Below, piece after piece: positions 18,936 through 29,179 of a stretch of 42,933 nucleotides of DNA; within the stretch, counting starts at the first letter, position 1, and each line of letters begins with the position of its first letter. This DNA is from an uncultured Mycoplasmatales bacterium (lineage in GTDB: Bacteria; Bacillota_I; Bacilli_A; Mycoplasmatales; Mycoplasmoidaceae): contig CASPLF010000003.1 of NCBI GenBank assembly GCA_949422915.1, positions 1-42,933 on the forward strand, in the 5' to 3' direction. Position numbers and translations under genes: made by a program. The notes below the pieces were generated by a model. The model was not told where the DNA came from and made no database searches. It was given only the letters and a program-made list of their open reading frames with translations.

Positions 18936-19785
18936 TTTCTTTATTTGAATTTCAAATAAATAAGCATCTTCATTTACCAGAATAATCTTTTAAGAACTGG
19001 TAATGGAGATTTTTATTTTTTAAATAAGACTCTAATATATCTTTTTGAGTAGAAGAAATTTCAAAAGCCATTAAGAAATTATTTTTATTATTTATTAATT
19101 TCTCATAGTTATCTATTACTTTGTAATAGAATTCGTTAGGATCATCAGAATTGATGAAACTAATTCTATTTTCATATTTAGTCATAGTCTCATCTAATTC
19201 GTTTAATGCGACATAAGGCGGATTCATGATGATGACATCAAACTTTAATTTGTTATTAATAATTGAATCATAGTAGTCTCCATTAATAACATTAATGGAT
19301 AAATTATGTTTTTGAGAGTTATGTAATGTATTTACACATGCTATTTCATTAATATCAATTGCAAAAACATTTGCATTATTAAATTTTGATTTTAAATAAA
19401 CTGGAATATTACCTGTTCCGCAACATAGATCGACCAAATTAAAGTTATCTTGTTTAGAAAATATTTGATTGATTATTTTTTCTGCATTGATACATAACAG
19501 TTCTGTTTCATTTCTAGGAACTAATATTCCGTCATATATGTCTAGATCTAAATTAATAAATTTAGTTTTTTTAATAATATGACCTAATGGTTTTTTGTCT
19601 ATAAAATATTGATTTGCAAACAAAATTAATGTTGCAAAATCAAAATCAATTTCGTCATTTCTTTTATTTATAAAATCTTCTTTAGATTTTACAGATTTTG
19701 ATAAATAAAAAACAAGTTCATAAATAACTAAATCATTATTTGAATATTTACTTTTAATTTCATTAAAAGCTTGAAAGAATGTCAT
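18925..19785 (-). CDS. prmC: Release factor N5-glutamine methyltransferase
   Basis: 286 residues; the track stops 45 bases early at a TGA Trp (DYSGKWRCLFIW). PrmC methylates the Gln of the GGQ loop of release factors with S-adenosylmethionine. The SAM site DLCCGTGNIPV and the substrate-binding NPPYVAL motif are present, and an N-terminal helical domain precedes them with the PLGHI segment usual for the family. It starts one base after prfA, whose product is its substrate. It overlaps the end of the deoxyribosyltransferase gene by 11 bases. Confidence 0.95.
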
Positions 19786-19786
19786 C

Positions 19787-20866
19787 TTAGATTTTTAATT
19801 CTGTCATTAGACGAGTTTGTTCGTCAGCAATTAATTGATCAATAATTTCATCTAAGTTACCTTGCATGATTTGATCTAACTTATTTAAAGTTAATCCAAT
19901 TCTATGATCAGTAATTCTGTTTTGTGGATAATTGTATGTTCTAATTTTTTCAGAACGATCTCCAGTTCCTACTTGAGATTTTCTCATAGAAGAAATTTTT
20001 TCGTTTCTTTCATCTTCTTGTTTTTGTCATAATTTGGCATACAACATTTTCATACAAGCATCTCTATTTTCAAATTGAGATTTACCTTCTTGACAACTTA
20101 CTACAACACCTGTTGGAATGTGTGTAATTCTAACAGCAGATTCAGTTCTGTTAACGTGTTGACCACCAGCTCCTGAAGCACGATAAGTGTCAATTCTTAA
20201 ATCCGCAGGATTTATTTTAACATCCACTGCATCAAATTCTGGTAACACAGCAACAGTTATTGTAGAAGTGTGAACTCTACCTTTTGATTCTGTAGCTGGT
20301 ACACGTTGCACACGGTGCACACCAGATTCAAATTTCATTTTTGAATAAACTTCTTCACCTGAAATGTTAAAGAAAATATAGTCATAACCACAAGAGTTTT
20401 GAGAGATATCCATGATCTTAACTTTTCATCCTTGTTTATCAGCATACCTTTTATACATATCAAAAACATCCGCTACAAAGATACCAGCTTCATCTCCACC
20501 AGCTCCTGGTCTCATTTCAACAATAACATTCTTTTCATTGTTAGGATCAACTGGAAGTAATAAAATTTTTATTTCTTCTTCCAATGTTGGTATTTTAGAC
20601 TTGATTTCATCAAGTTCTAATTTAGCTAATTCTACTAAATCTTTATCTGTTTCAGATGAAACAATTTTTTCATCTTGAATACCATTGTCAATTAATTTTT
20701 TGTATTCATTAAACTTTTCATAAATAGGAGTAGTATGTTTAATTTGACGGTTAATGTCAGTTAATTGACTAACAGGAAGATTTGCAGATTCTAACTTTTG
20801 GTTTAGTTCTACAAATTTCTTAGCTATTGATTCTAGTGATTCAAATAATCGTTTGTTATATTCCAT
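19787..20866 (-). CDS. prfA: Peptide chain release factor 1
   Basis: 359 residues, normal RF1 length, assembled across two TGA Trp codons. It carries the GGQ motif ([22 protein letters not shown]) that triggers peptide release and the PAT tripeptide ([15 protein letters not shown]) used to read UAA and UAG. Because UGA means Trp here, RF2 is not needed and RF1 should be the only release factor (known for mollicutes, not tested by this window). It lies between rpmE and prmC in one minus-strand operon. Confidence 0.97.
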
Positions 20867-20896
20867 AATAAAATAAAAAATCCTCTAACACTATAC

Positions 20897-20916
20897 AAAT
20901 AGATAAACATCTATTT
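20897..20916 (-). other. Small hairpin between rpmE and prfA
   Basis: AAATAGA and TCTATTT pair around a six-base loop in the 80-base gap. There is no following T-run on the minus strand, so it is not a clear terminator; it may be a processing site. A GAGGA ribosome binding site for prfA follows. Confidence 0.3.
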
Positions 20917-20946
20917 AATAATAGAGATAGAAGATTGCTAAAGGTG

Positions 20947-21258
20947 TTATTTTTCTACTGAGTTTAATTGATCAAGCGAAATTGCATTTTTCTTGTTAGA
21001 TGTTTTTCTAACTTTTGCTGCTTTAGTTTTCTTTGTTGTACTTGTAACTTTTCCAGCTTCAAATTTCTTAGAAAGTTTTTCAGCACGACCTTTAACCTTT
21101 TGATCAGACAATCCACCTTTGTAAAAAGGGTGGCAATTAGAACAAACATCAAGAGTTACTAAGTCAGCTTTGTTAGTTGACAAAATAACAAATTCAGCTC
21201 CGCATGAAGCACATTTGAACTTAGTTGGCTTTAAATTTGGTTGAATCTTTTTGTTCAT
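20947..21258 (-). CDS. rpmE: 50S ribosomal protein L31, zinc type, extended
   Basis: 103 residues against ~70 usual. The zinc site is KFKCASCGAEF and VCSNCHPFYKGG, a C-x2-C plus C-x2-C set, followed by the conserved HPFYKG signature. The C-terminal ~35 residues are a Lys/Thr-rich tail, like the tails on L3, L23 and L29 here. L31 bridges the subunits at the central protuberance. It starts without a Shine-Dalgarno, ten bases after a TATAAT box. Confidence 0.94.
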   Translation of the reverse strand: MNKKIQPNLKPTKFKCASCGAEFVILSTNKADLVTLDVCSNCHPFYKGGLSDQKVKGRAEKLSKKFEAGKVTSTTKKTKAAKVRKTSNKKNAISLDQLNSVEK

Positions 21259-21268
21259 ATAGAAATAT

Positions 21269-21274
21269 ATTATA
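21269..21274 (-). promoter_or_regulatory. -10 box of rpmE
   Basis: Minus-strand TATAAT lies ten bases before the rpmE ATG, predicting a very short leader for the rpmE-prfA-prmC operon. Confidence 0.5.
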
Positions 21275-21292
21275 TTAAATATTGGAAATGTG

Positions 21293-21298
21293 TATAAT
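21293..21298 (+). promoter_or_regulatory. -10 box of def-rnjA
   Basis: Plus-strand TATAAT lies 41 bases before the def ATG, divergent from the rpmE promoter 18 bases away. No clear -35. Confidence 0.45.
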
Positions 21299-21339
21299 AT
21301 TTATGCAATTATCTTAATATTTAATTTTAATATTAATAC

Positions 21340-21888
21340 ATGGAACCTAAACAATCTTGAATATTACCAGATTCAAATAAAGTTTTAAGAAGTATTTGTT
21401 CAAATTTAGAGTTACCTCTAAAAGAACCTGATCTTTCTTATGTTAACAAGATGAAAGATTACATTGATGCTTGCTACAATAACGATGAAGAAAAGTATTG
21501 TATTCGTCCAGGTATTGCAATAGCTGGACCACAAGTTGGATTAACAAAAAGAGTAATTTATGTTAATTTTGATTTTGGTAATGAACATTATCAATATTTA
21601 TTGGCTAATCCTCAAATTGTTTCACGTTCATTAGGAATTGTATATCTTTCAAATGGTGAAGGATGTTTAAGTGTAGAACAAGAACATGAAGGAATTGTTC
21701 CGAGAAATAAAAAGATAGTTGTTGAAGCATATGATTTATTAAATAATAAACCAATCACTATTAATGCAGATGGAGTGTTGTCAATTTGTTTGCAACATGA
21801 AATTGACCATCTTGATGGTGTGTTATATTATGATCATATAAATAAAAACGATAAATATCACGTTGAACCAAACTGAATTAAAATATAG
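21340..21888 (+). CDS. def: Peptide deformylase
   Basis: 182 residues when read from ATG 21340 (MEPKQSWILPDSNKVLRSICSN); the track starts late after a TGA Trp. It removes the formyl group from nascent proteins, before Map acts. The three metal-site motifs are present: GIAIAGPQVG, EGCLS (Cys ligand) and QHEIDHLDG (two His ligands and catalytic Glu). rnjA follows after eight bases with TAGGAGAAC between, so the two are an operon. Confidence 0.95.
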
Positions 21889-21896
21889 GAGAACAT

Positions 21897-23579
21897 ATGG
21901 AAAATAAAAAATCACCTACATATATATTTGCATTAGGTGGAGTAGAAGAAATTGGTAAAAACATGTACGTAGTTGAACATGAAGATGAAATCTTCATTAT
22001 CGATTGCGGTATCAAGTTTGCTGATAGTAATAGCTTGTTAGGGGTAGATTCAATTATTTGCCCTTTTGACTATTTAGTAAAAAATAAAAACAAAGTAAAA
22101 GGTTTAATTGTAACTCACGCCCACGAAGACCACATTGGTGGCATTCCTTATTTATTGAAGTCAATTAGCATTCCTAAAATTTATGCTGCTAAGTTAACTG
22201 CTGGAATTATCAAGAAGAAATTAAAAGAACATAAAGATCTTCAAAATTTTGCTTTTGAAAATATTGATGACTTTAAAGTATTAAAAACTAAACATTTTTT
22301 AATCGAGTTCTTTAGAGTGTGTCACTCTATCCCTGATGCTTTTGGTATTTATTTTGAAACACCAAATGGCAAAATAGTTTCTACTGGTGACTTTAGATTT
22401 GATTTTTCTACACAAGGAGATGAATCAGACATTACTAAAATGGCTGACTTAGGTAGAAGAGGAATTGATGTTTTGTTATGTGAATCTACTAATGCAGAAA
22501 CACAAGGCTTTTCTACAAGCGAACGTTACATTATTAATGAAATTAAAAAAATCATTGATAATGCAAAAGGAAGAGTATTTGTTTCTACATTTGCTTCTAA
22601 CTTAGGAAGAATTGAAGAAATTATTGAAATTGCTATTAAAAACAATAGAAAAATTTGTTTAATTGGAAGAAGTATGGTGACTAATATATCAACTTCTATT
22701 GAAGTTGGATTTTTAAATGTTAGTGATGATTGGTTTATCGAAACTCGTGAAATTAATGAATATCCAGACAATGAAGTTTTGGTTTTATGTACAGGTAGCC
22801 AAGGAGAAGAAATGGCTGCATTAAACCAAATGGCTATGGGTAAACATGCTTGAATTACATTCAAACCAACCGATCTATTAATCATGTCATCTAATCCAAT
22901 TCCTGGTAACTATGAAAGTGTAGAAAGATTGTTAAACAAACTTTCTAGGAAGAACATTACTATTGTTACAAATAGAGCTGAAACAAAGTTACACGCTTCA
23001 GGACATGCTACGGAAACAGAACAACAATTAATGTTTAAATTAATTAATCCGTTGTATTTAATTCCAATTCATGGTGAATACAAGATGTTAAAAGCGTTAA
23101 GAAAAAACGCAGCTGCTGCTGGTATTAAACCAGACAATGTAATTCAAGTAATAAATGGTCAAAAAATTGAATTACTTGATCATGTAGCAACAGCTACTGA
23201 AGAATTCATAGACATTTATGATGTCTATGTTGATGGTAATAATGTTAACAGTGATTCTGATGGATTATTAAAATGTAGAAAAACATTATCGCAATATGGT
23301 GTTTTTAATATCACATTATTAATTGATAAGAAAAACAAGAAGATTATTGAAAATCCAGTTGTTTCTACACGAGGATGCATATATGCAAAAGCACATTACG
23401 GTTTAATGACTAAAATTTCTTATTCGATTAAATCAAGTATTGAAGAAGCAATGCAGAAATCAAATAATCCAATTGAAAGTGCAGAGATTAGAAAAATTTG
23501 TGAAGTTGTAGCTTCAAGTTTTATTTGAAAACACAAACGTAAAAAACCGTTAATTAGAACTACTATTTTTGAAAGATAA
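21897..23579 (+). CDS. rnjA: Ribonuclease J
   Basis: 560 residues, one frame across TGA Trp codons at 22851 and 23526. The metallo-beta-lactamase motif is VTHAHEDHIGGIPYLL, with further ligands in CHSIPDA and STGDFRFDF; the beta-CASP part contains SSNPIPGNYESV and HASGHAT, and IPIHGEYKML follows. RNase J is a 5'-3' exonuclease and endonuclease central to mRNA decay in low-GC Gram-positive bacteria. I use rnjA although only one copy is visible and J1/J2 assignment cannot be settled. Confidence 0.95.
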
Positions 23580-23590
23580 TTTTTATTTTA

Positions 23591-23626
23591 TTGCAAAAAA
23601 AAAAAAAAAAAACGAAAGGATATAAT
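23591..23626 (+). promoter_or_regulatory. Promoter with A18 tract, likely phase-variable
   Basis: TTGCAA (23591-23596) and TATAAT (23621-23626) are separated by 24 bases, most of it a run of 18 A residues (23595-23612) followed by CGAAAGGA. Slippage in the A-run would change the spacer; at about 11 A residues it would be the usual 17. Poly-A tracts in this position switch vlp lipoprotein genes of Mycoplasma hyorhinis. The start codon of the lipoprotein gene is 31 bases after the -10 box. Confidence 0.7.
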
Positions 23627-23656
23627 AAGAATACAATTTTTAATATAAAAATAAGT

Positions 23657-25302
23657 ATGAGCAAAAAAATAATTAAAATAATTACATCAATTTCTCTTGG
23701 GGGGGGTTATTAACAACTCTTCCGCTCACAACTACAAGTTGTAGTTTTTCTAACAACAATCCAACAAAATTAGAGTGTAATGATGGTACTATTCCTGGCA
23801 ACATAATAGGAAATGTAAATACTTCAATAACTCCAACTCTACCTCTTTCAGGGCACATTAAAACTGACGTTGGAGAACCTGTAAGTAATGTAACTTTCAC
23901 ATGTGAAGGATTAAAAGAAAAAACAGGATTAGATATTAATGAAACAACCGGTGTTATTAATGGTACTCTAACCAATAAACCTACTAATCCAGAATTTAAA
24001 ATTAAATTCACTGCTAATGTTCGTGGTAAACAATTAGAGGGTTGTACTAACCCATTTGCAATTACTGTTAATCCAACAAAATTAGTAATTGATAAGGCAT
24101 TAGATCCAATTAATGCTAATTTAGATAATGAAATTACTTCAACAATTGATATATCAGGATTAATTAAAACAGATACAGGAGAATCTGTAAGCGGTGTAAC
24201 TTTCACTTGTGAAGGTTTGCCTAATGGATTATCAATTAATCAATCTACGGGAGTAATTTCTGGAACTCCAACACACATTCAAGAATCAACTTCTTATATT
24301 ATTAAATTTAGTTGTACATTTAAAGAAATACAATTAGAAGGTTCAACAGAAATTAACATTCAAACAAATGGTCCACAATCTATTGTGTGTTCGCAAATCG
24401 AAGATCGATCAATAGTTGTTAATGAATCTTTTTCTTTAAGTGTTGCTAATGTTAAAATGGTGTTTGATGGCGGAGTTCAAAAATCTTTATCTTCTAGTGA
24501 TATCGCATCATATGAATTGGTAGATGATAAAGGACAATCAGCCGGAAGCACATTACCACAAGGGTTAAATTTTAACACAAATAATGGTAGTATTTCTGGT
24601 ACTGTAACTAGTTTAAACTATTATGCGCCTACAACTTATAAAATCAAAATTACAGGGTCACAACGTATTGGAAGTGTAATTGGTTATTCAAATACTTTCA
24701 CATTGTCAATGAAAGACAACCCATTGCCAGAAACTGTTTATGACATTGATGAAAACAATGTTTTAAAAGGGTTCAAAGAAGGTGTTGATTTGTCTCAATA
24801 CGATGGTATATGTGATACTATGCAAATTCCTACCAATGTAACAAGCGTTGCTAATATGGCTTTTTTCAATGAATCACCGGCATCAACAACCATTCCATCA
24901 TTTATTAAAAACTTAACTTTTGGTAAACAATCAAAATGTACTACCATTGGTTTTTATTCATTTCGACTTTCTACACTAATAGTAGTTGATCTTTCAAATG
25001 CAACTAATTTAGAAAAACTTATTGAAGGTGCATTTACTCAATGTTCAGTATTGACTTCTGTAACATTTCCAAGCAGTTTAACTTTAATTGGTAATTATGC
25101 TTTTTATATAAATTACTCATTAAATAGCATCATATGAAATTCTTGAAATAGTACTGCCACTGTAGAAGCAACTGCATTTTATTCAGGTCTTCCTGCTCAA
25201 GGAACAGTTCTTGTAACTAATCCTATTGGTAGCAATAATAGTGCAGCGTTACTTGCATATTTAAAAACTAAAGGTTTGCCAAACGGTTGAACTGTTGCTT
25301 AG
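23657..25302 (+). CDS. Phase-variable lipoprotein, out of frame at G8
   Basis: From ATG 23657 (MSKKIIKIITSISLGGG) the frame meets a stop four codons after the start of a G8 run (23699-23706). With one more G the frame joins the downstream one and gives a 548-residue protein. It would begin with a signal peptide and a plausible lipobox (LTTTSC, Cys ~29), so it would be a surface lipoprotein. Three Ig-like (putative-Ig type) units follow, with GLSINQSTGVISGTPT most typical, then leucine-rich BspA-like repeats (SVTFPSSLTLIGNYAFYINYS). Trp TGA codons occur near the end. The ORF-track entry at 24217 is only the second part. A frameshift from sequencing error in the G-run is the alternative. Confidence 0.82.
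23699..23706 (+). repeat. G8 homopolymer in signal-peptide codons
   Basis: Eight G residues in an AT-rich genome, inside the hydrophobic part of the signal peptide. G9 (or G6) opens the reading frame; G8 closes it and G7 also leads to an early TAG. This is the standard layout of a translational contingency locus. Confidence 0.8.
23857..23910 (+). repeat. Repeat unit 1 of the Ig-like lipoprotein
   Basis: A 54-base segment matched at 43 of 54 positions by 24163-24216, exactly 306 bases downstream, encoding IKTDVGEPVSNVTFTCEG against IKTDTGESVSGVTFTCEG. It marks a ~102-residue domain duplication. Confidence 0.75.
24163..24216 (+). repeat. Repeat unit 2 of the Ig-like lipoprotein
   Basis: Second copy of the unit at 23857-23910 (11 differences by eye). 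Confidence 0.75.
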
Positions 25303-25414
25303 TTAATTTTAACAACTAAATTAAATATACATTTTGTAGCTGAGTGATTATTGATTTATATGCATAACCACTTATTAGAACTCTAAAATTTAATAGTTAT
25401 TTGAATATTTAATC

Positions 25415-25420
25415 TATAAT
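25415..25420 (+). promoter_or_regulatory. -10 box of leuS
   Basis: TATAAT lies 11 bases before the leuS ATG, with no Shine-Dalgarno between. The rest of the 129-base gap 25303-25431 holds only a weak imperfect hairpin (AGTGATTAT with ATAACCACT). I see no T-box element. Confidence 0.5.
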
Positions 25421-25431
25421 TTTTAATTAAT

Positions 25432-27834
25432 ATGTATAACCATAATCTTATAGAGAAAAAATGACAGAAATATTGGTTGGAACATAAGACTTTTCAATTT
25501 AAAGATGATTCTAATAAAAAGTTTTATGCTCTTGACATGTTTCCTTATCCATCTGGTCAAGGTTTACATGTTGGACATCCAAAAGGTTATACAGCAACTG
25601 ATGTAGTTTCTAGATTTAAAGTTCACCAAGGATTTGATGTTCTTCATCCTATTGGATGAGATGCTTTTGGATTGCCTGCTGAACAATATGCATTGCAAAC
25701 TGGTAATCATCCAAGAGAATTTACTACTAAGAACATTAATCATTTTAGAGAACAATTAATGTCTTTAGGTTTTTGTTTTGACTATGACAAAGAAGTCAAT
25801 ACCACTGATCCTAAATACTTTAAATGAACTCAATGAATATTTTCAAAATTGTTTGAAAATAATTTAGCTGAAATCCAAGACATTGATGTTAACTGATGTG
25901 AAGGTTTAGGAACAGTTTTATCGAACGAAGAAGTTTTAATTGTTGATGGAAAGATGGTTTCTGAACGTGGAAGTTTTCCAGTAGTTAAACGTCCAATGAG
26001 ACAATGAGTTTTAAAGATTACAAAGTATGCTGATAAATTACTTGATGGTCTTAATGAAGTAGATTGACCAGAATCTTTAAAATCAATTCAAAAAAAATGA
26101 ATTGGTAAATCTGTTGGGGCATTAATTAAATTTAAAGCTAATGATTTATCATTAGATGTTTTTACGACTAGACCTGATACTATTTATGGAGTTAGTTATT
26201 TAGCGATTGCGCCTGAATCTTCATTATTAGATAAATTAACTTCATCTCAACAAAAATCAGAAGTAGAAAAATATGTTGCAATAGCTAAATCTAAAACAGA
26301 TGTTTTAAGAAAACAAGAAAAAGATAAGACTGGTGTGTTTATTGGAACATATGCAATCAATCCAATTACTAATAAACAAATACCTATTTATGTATCTGAT
26401 TATGTTTTAAAAGATCATGGTACAGGAATTGTGATGGGTGTTCCAGCACATGATGAAAGAGATTACCAATTTGCTAAAAAATATAATTTACCAATTACAT
26501 TTGTAATTGAATGTGAAAATCATAATGAAGCATTTACAAAAGATGGTATTCATATTAATTCAGAATTAATTAATGGACTAAATAATAAAGATGCATCAAA
26601 AACAATTATTGATTATTTAACTAAAAATAACTTAGGTAAACAACATACAACATATAAATTAAAGGATTGAATTTTTAGTCGTCAAAGATATTGGGGTGAA
26701 CCATTTCCAATTGTTTTTGATGAAAACAATAAGCCAACATTGGTAAAAGAATTACCAATTGAACTACCTTATATTAAAAATTTAAAGTTATCAAAAACTG
26801 GAGAATCACCATTAGTTAATGATCAAGAATGAATGAACGTTAATATTGATGGTAAACATTATGTTAGAGAATCTAACACAATGCCTCAATGAGCTGGTTC
26901 TTGTTGATACTATTTAGGCTATATTCTAAAACAAGCTAATGGTTCATACATAGATTTAAATTCGAAAGAAGCTTTTGAATTATTTAAAAAATGATTACCA
27001 GTAGATTTGTATATTGGAGGACAAGAACATGCAGTTCTTCACCTTTTATATGCAAGATTCTGACATCGTTTCTTATATGATATCAAAGTAGTTCCTACAA
27101 AAGAACCGTTTCAAAAAATTATTAATCAAGGAATGATTTTAGGAGAAAATGGTGAAAAAATGTCTAAATCTAGGGGTAATGTAATTAATCCTGATGACAT
27201 TGTCAAAACTCACGGAGCAGATGCATTAAGATTATATGAAATGTTTATGGGTCCATTAACTGCATCTTTACCATGAACTGAATCAGGGTTGAATGGTATT
27301 AGAAAATGATTAGATAGAGTTTATGCAATTTTTAACAATGAAAACATTAAAATTTGTAAAGATGCAAAACCTAATAAAGATTTAGAATTTGCATACAACA
27401 ATTTTGTTAAAAAAGTAACTAATTGTATTGATAAATACAATTTTAATGTTGGAATATCAGAAATGATGATCTTTATTAATGAGTGTTATAAAAATACAAC
27501 TCTTCCGTTAGACTACATGATAAACTTCTTAGTTGTGTTATCGTGTTATGCTCCTCACCTAGCTGAAGAACTATATTCTTCATTTAATAATGAATCAATT
27601 TTTAATGTTAAATGACCAACATTCTCTGATGCAGCATTAGTTAAGTCAACTGTTAGTTTACCAATTTCTCAAAATGGTAAATTAAGAGATGTAATGGAGA
27701 TTGATGTTAATACACCAAAAGATCAAGTTATTGAAATGGCAAAATCTCGTGATAAAGTTAGAAACTTTATTGATGGTAAACAAATCAAAAAGATTATTTA
27801 TGTTCCTGGAAAAATTTTAAACTTTATTTTGTAA
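25432..27834 (+). CDS. leuS: Leucyl-tRNA synthetase
   Basis: 800 residues; many TGA Trp codons break it up in the track (pieces at 25477 and 26335). It charges tRNA-Leu. The class I motifs are HVGH ([16 protein letters not shown]) and KMSKS ([17 protein letters not shown]). The CP1 editing domain is present, with [19 protein letters not shown] and [17 protein letters not shown] including the Asp used in hydrolysing mischarged tRNA. Some mycoplasmas (M. mobile) have lost this domain. It starts the leuS-helicase-MATE run. Confidence 0.96.
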
Positions 27835-27835
27835 T

Positions 27836-29179
27836 ATGCATTTCACTGAATTAAATTTTAAAAATTGAATAATTGATGAATTAAATGAATTAAAAATTAC
27901 AAGACTAACTGAAATTCAAGAAAAAACAATTCCATTAGTCTTAAGAAATAATTCATTAATTATTTCTAGTCAAACAGGAAGTGGTAAAACATATTGCTAT
28001 TTATTACCAATTTTAAATAAACTAGACTTTTCATTAAACAAAACTCAAGCAATAATCGTTTTGCCTACTAAAGAATTAGCGAGACAAGTTAATTCAAAAA
28101 TTAATGATTTTAAAAAAGTTAACAACCAAATTAAAAATATTAATCTTATTGAAAATAAACCAATTAATATTAATAATTTACCGCATATCGTTGTTGGAAC
28201 GCCTGTTAAGACAAAAGAATTTGTAGACAAATACAAAATTAAAGATTTAACATATTTTGTTTTAGATGAAGCAGACATGTTGTTTGACTTAGGTTTTACC
28301 AATGTCATAGACGAAATCTTTAAAAGAATTGATACTCAATCTTTAATTAAGATTGCTTGCTCTGCAACTCTTCATGAATCTCTATCTAATAAATTAAGAA
28401 AGTATTTAAAAAATACAAAAGTAGTTCTTAATTCAAAATCAATATGAGTTAATCCTAACATTACTCACAACATTGTCTATTCATCAAATTTCGATGATCA
28501 CCAAGGAACACTATTGAAACTAGTAAACATTATTAATCCTTTTTTTGGAATTATCTTTTGTAATACAAAAAATGAAGTTAATGATTTATATAAATTATTA
28601 AAAGCACAAAACATTGATGTAGCAAAACTTCATAAAGATTTGTCAATCAATGAACGTAAGAAAATTTTTAAAGATGTTAGCAATCTTAAATATAAATATT
28701 TAATTGCTACAGATTTAGCTAGTCGTGGGTTAGATATTAAAGCTGCTGATGTTGTTATTTCTTATTCAATGCCAGTTGATGACACATGATATATCCATAG
28801 AACCGGAAGATCTGGAAGAAATAACACAAAGGGTACAAGCTATGTTATCTACAATCCGAAGAATGATAACCAAATTAACAGATTAATTAAAAAATCAGTT
28901 AAATGAAATTTTTTATTCATTGACAAACAAAATAAATTAGTAAATAAAAATTTAAAGTTAAGAATAAAATCTAAACCAAAATTTGATTCAGTAACGAACG
29001 CTGAAATTCAAAAGATAATTAGAGTAAACTCTAAAAAGGTAAAACCTGGTTACAAAAAAAAGATCAAACAACAAATCAACAAGATTAAACAAAAAAAGAA
29101 ACATGAATATATTGAAAAGCAAGTAAAACAAAGACTGTTAAATAATAGTATTAGAAGAACTAAATATAATAAAAAGTAA
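27836..29179 (+). CDS. DEAD-box RNA helicase
   Basis: 447 residues; the track has only two internal pieces. Helicase motifs in order: SSQTGSGKT (Walker A), PTKELARQ, VLDEADMLFDLGF, SAT, ATDLASRGLDI and HRTGRSGR. The C-terminal ~85 residues are very Lys-rich (KKVKPGYKKKIKQQINKI) and probably bind RNA. It is likely a ribosome-assembly or mRNA-decay helicase of the CshA type, but the exact orthology is unclear. It starts one base after leuS and shares TAATG with the next gene. Confidence 0.92.

Noticed and set aside
18940-18960. TTTATTTGA/TCAAATAAA palindrome after ndt as a terminator
   Set aside because: No T-run follows in either direction and it lies inside the prmC coding end.
22526-22885. 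119-residue minus-strand ORF
   Set aside because: Lies wholly inside rnjA, whose catalytic domains are clear on the plus strand.
23682-24206. 174-residue minus-strand ORF
   Set aside because: Runs opposite the Ig-like lipoprotein frame, has no signal or family features, and mirrors the plus-strand domain repeats.
25303-25431. T-box riboswitch before leuS
   Set aside because: No T-box core sequence and the gap is too short; only a weak hairpin with mismatches is present.
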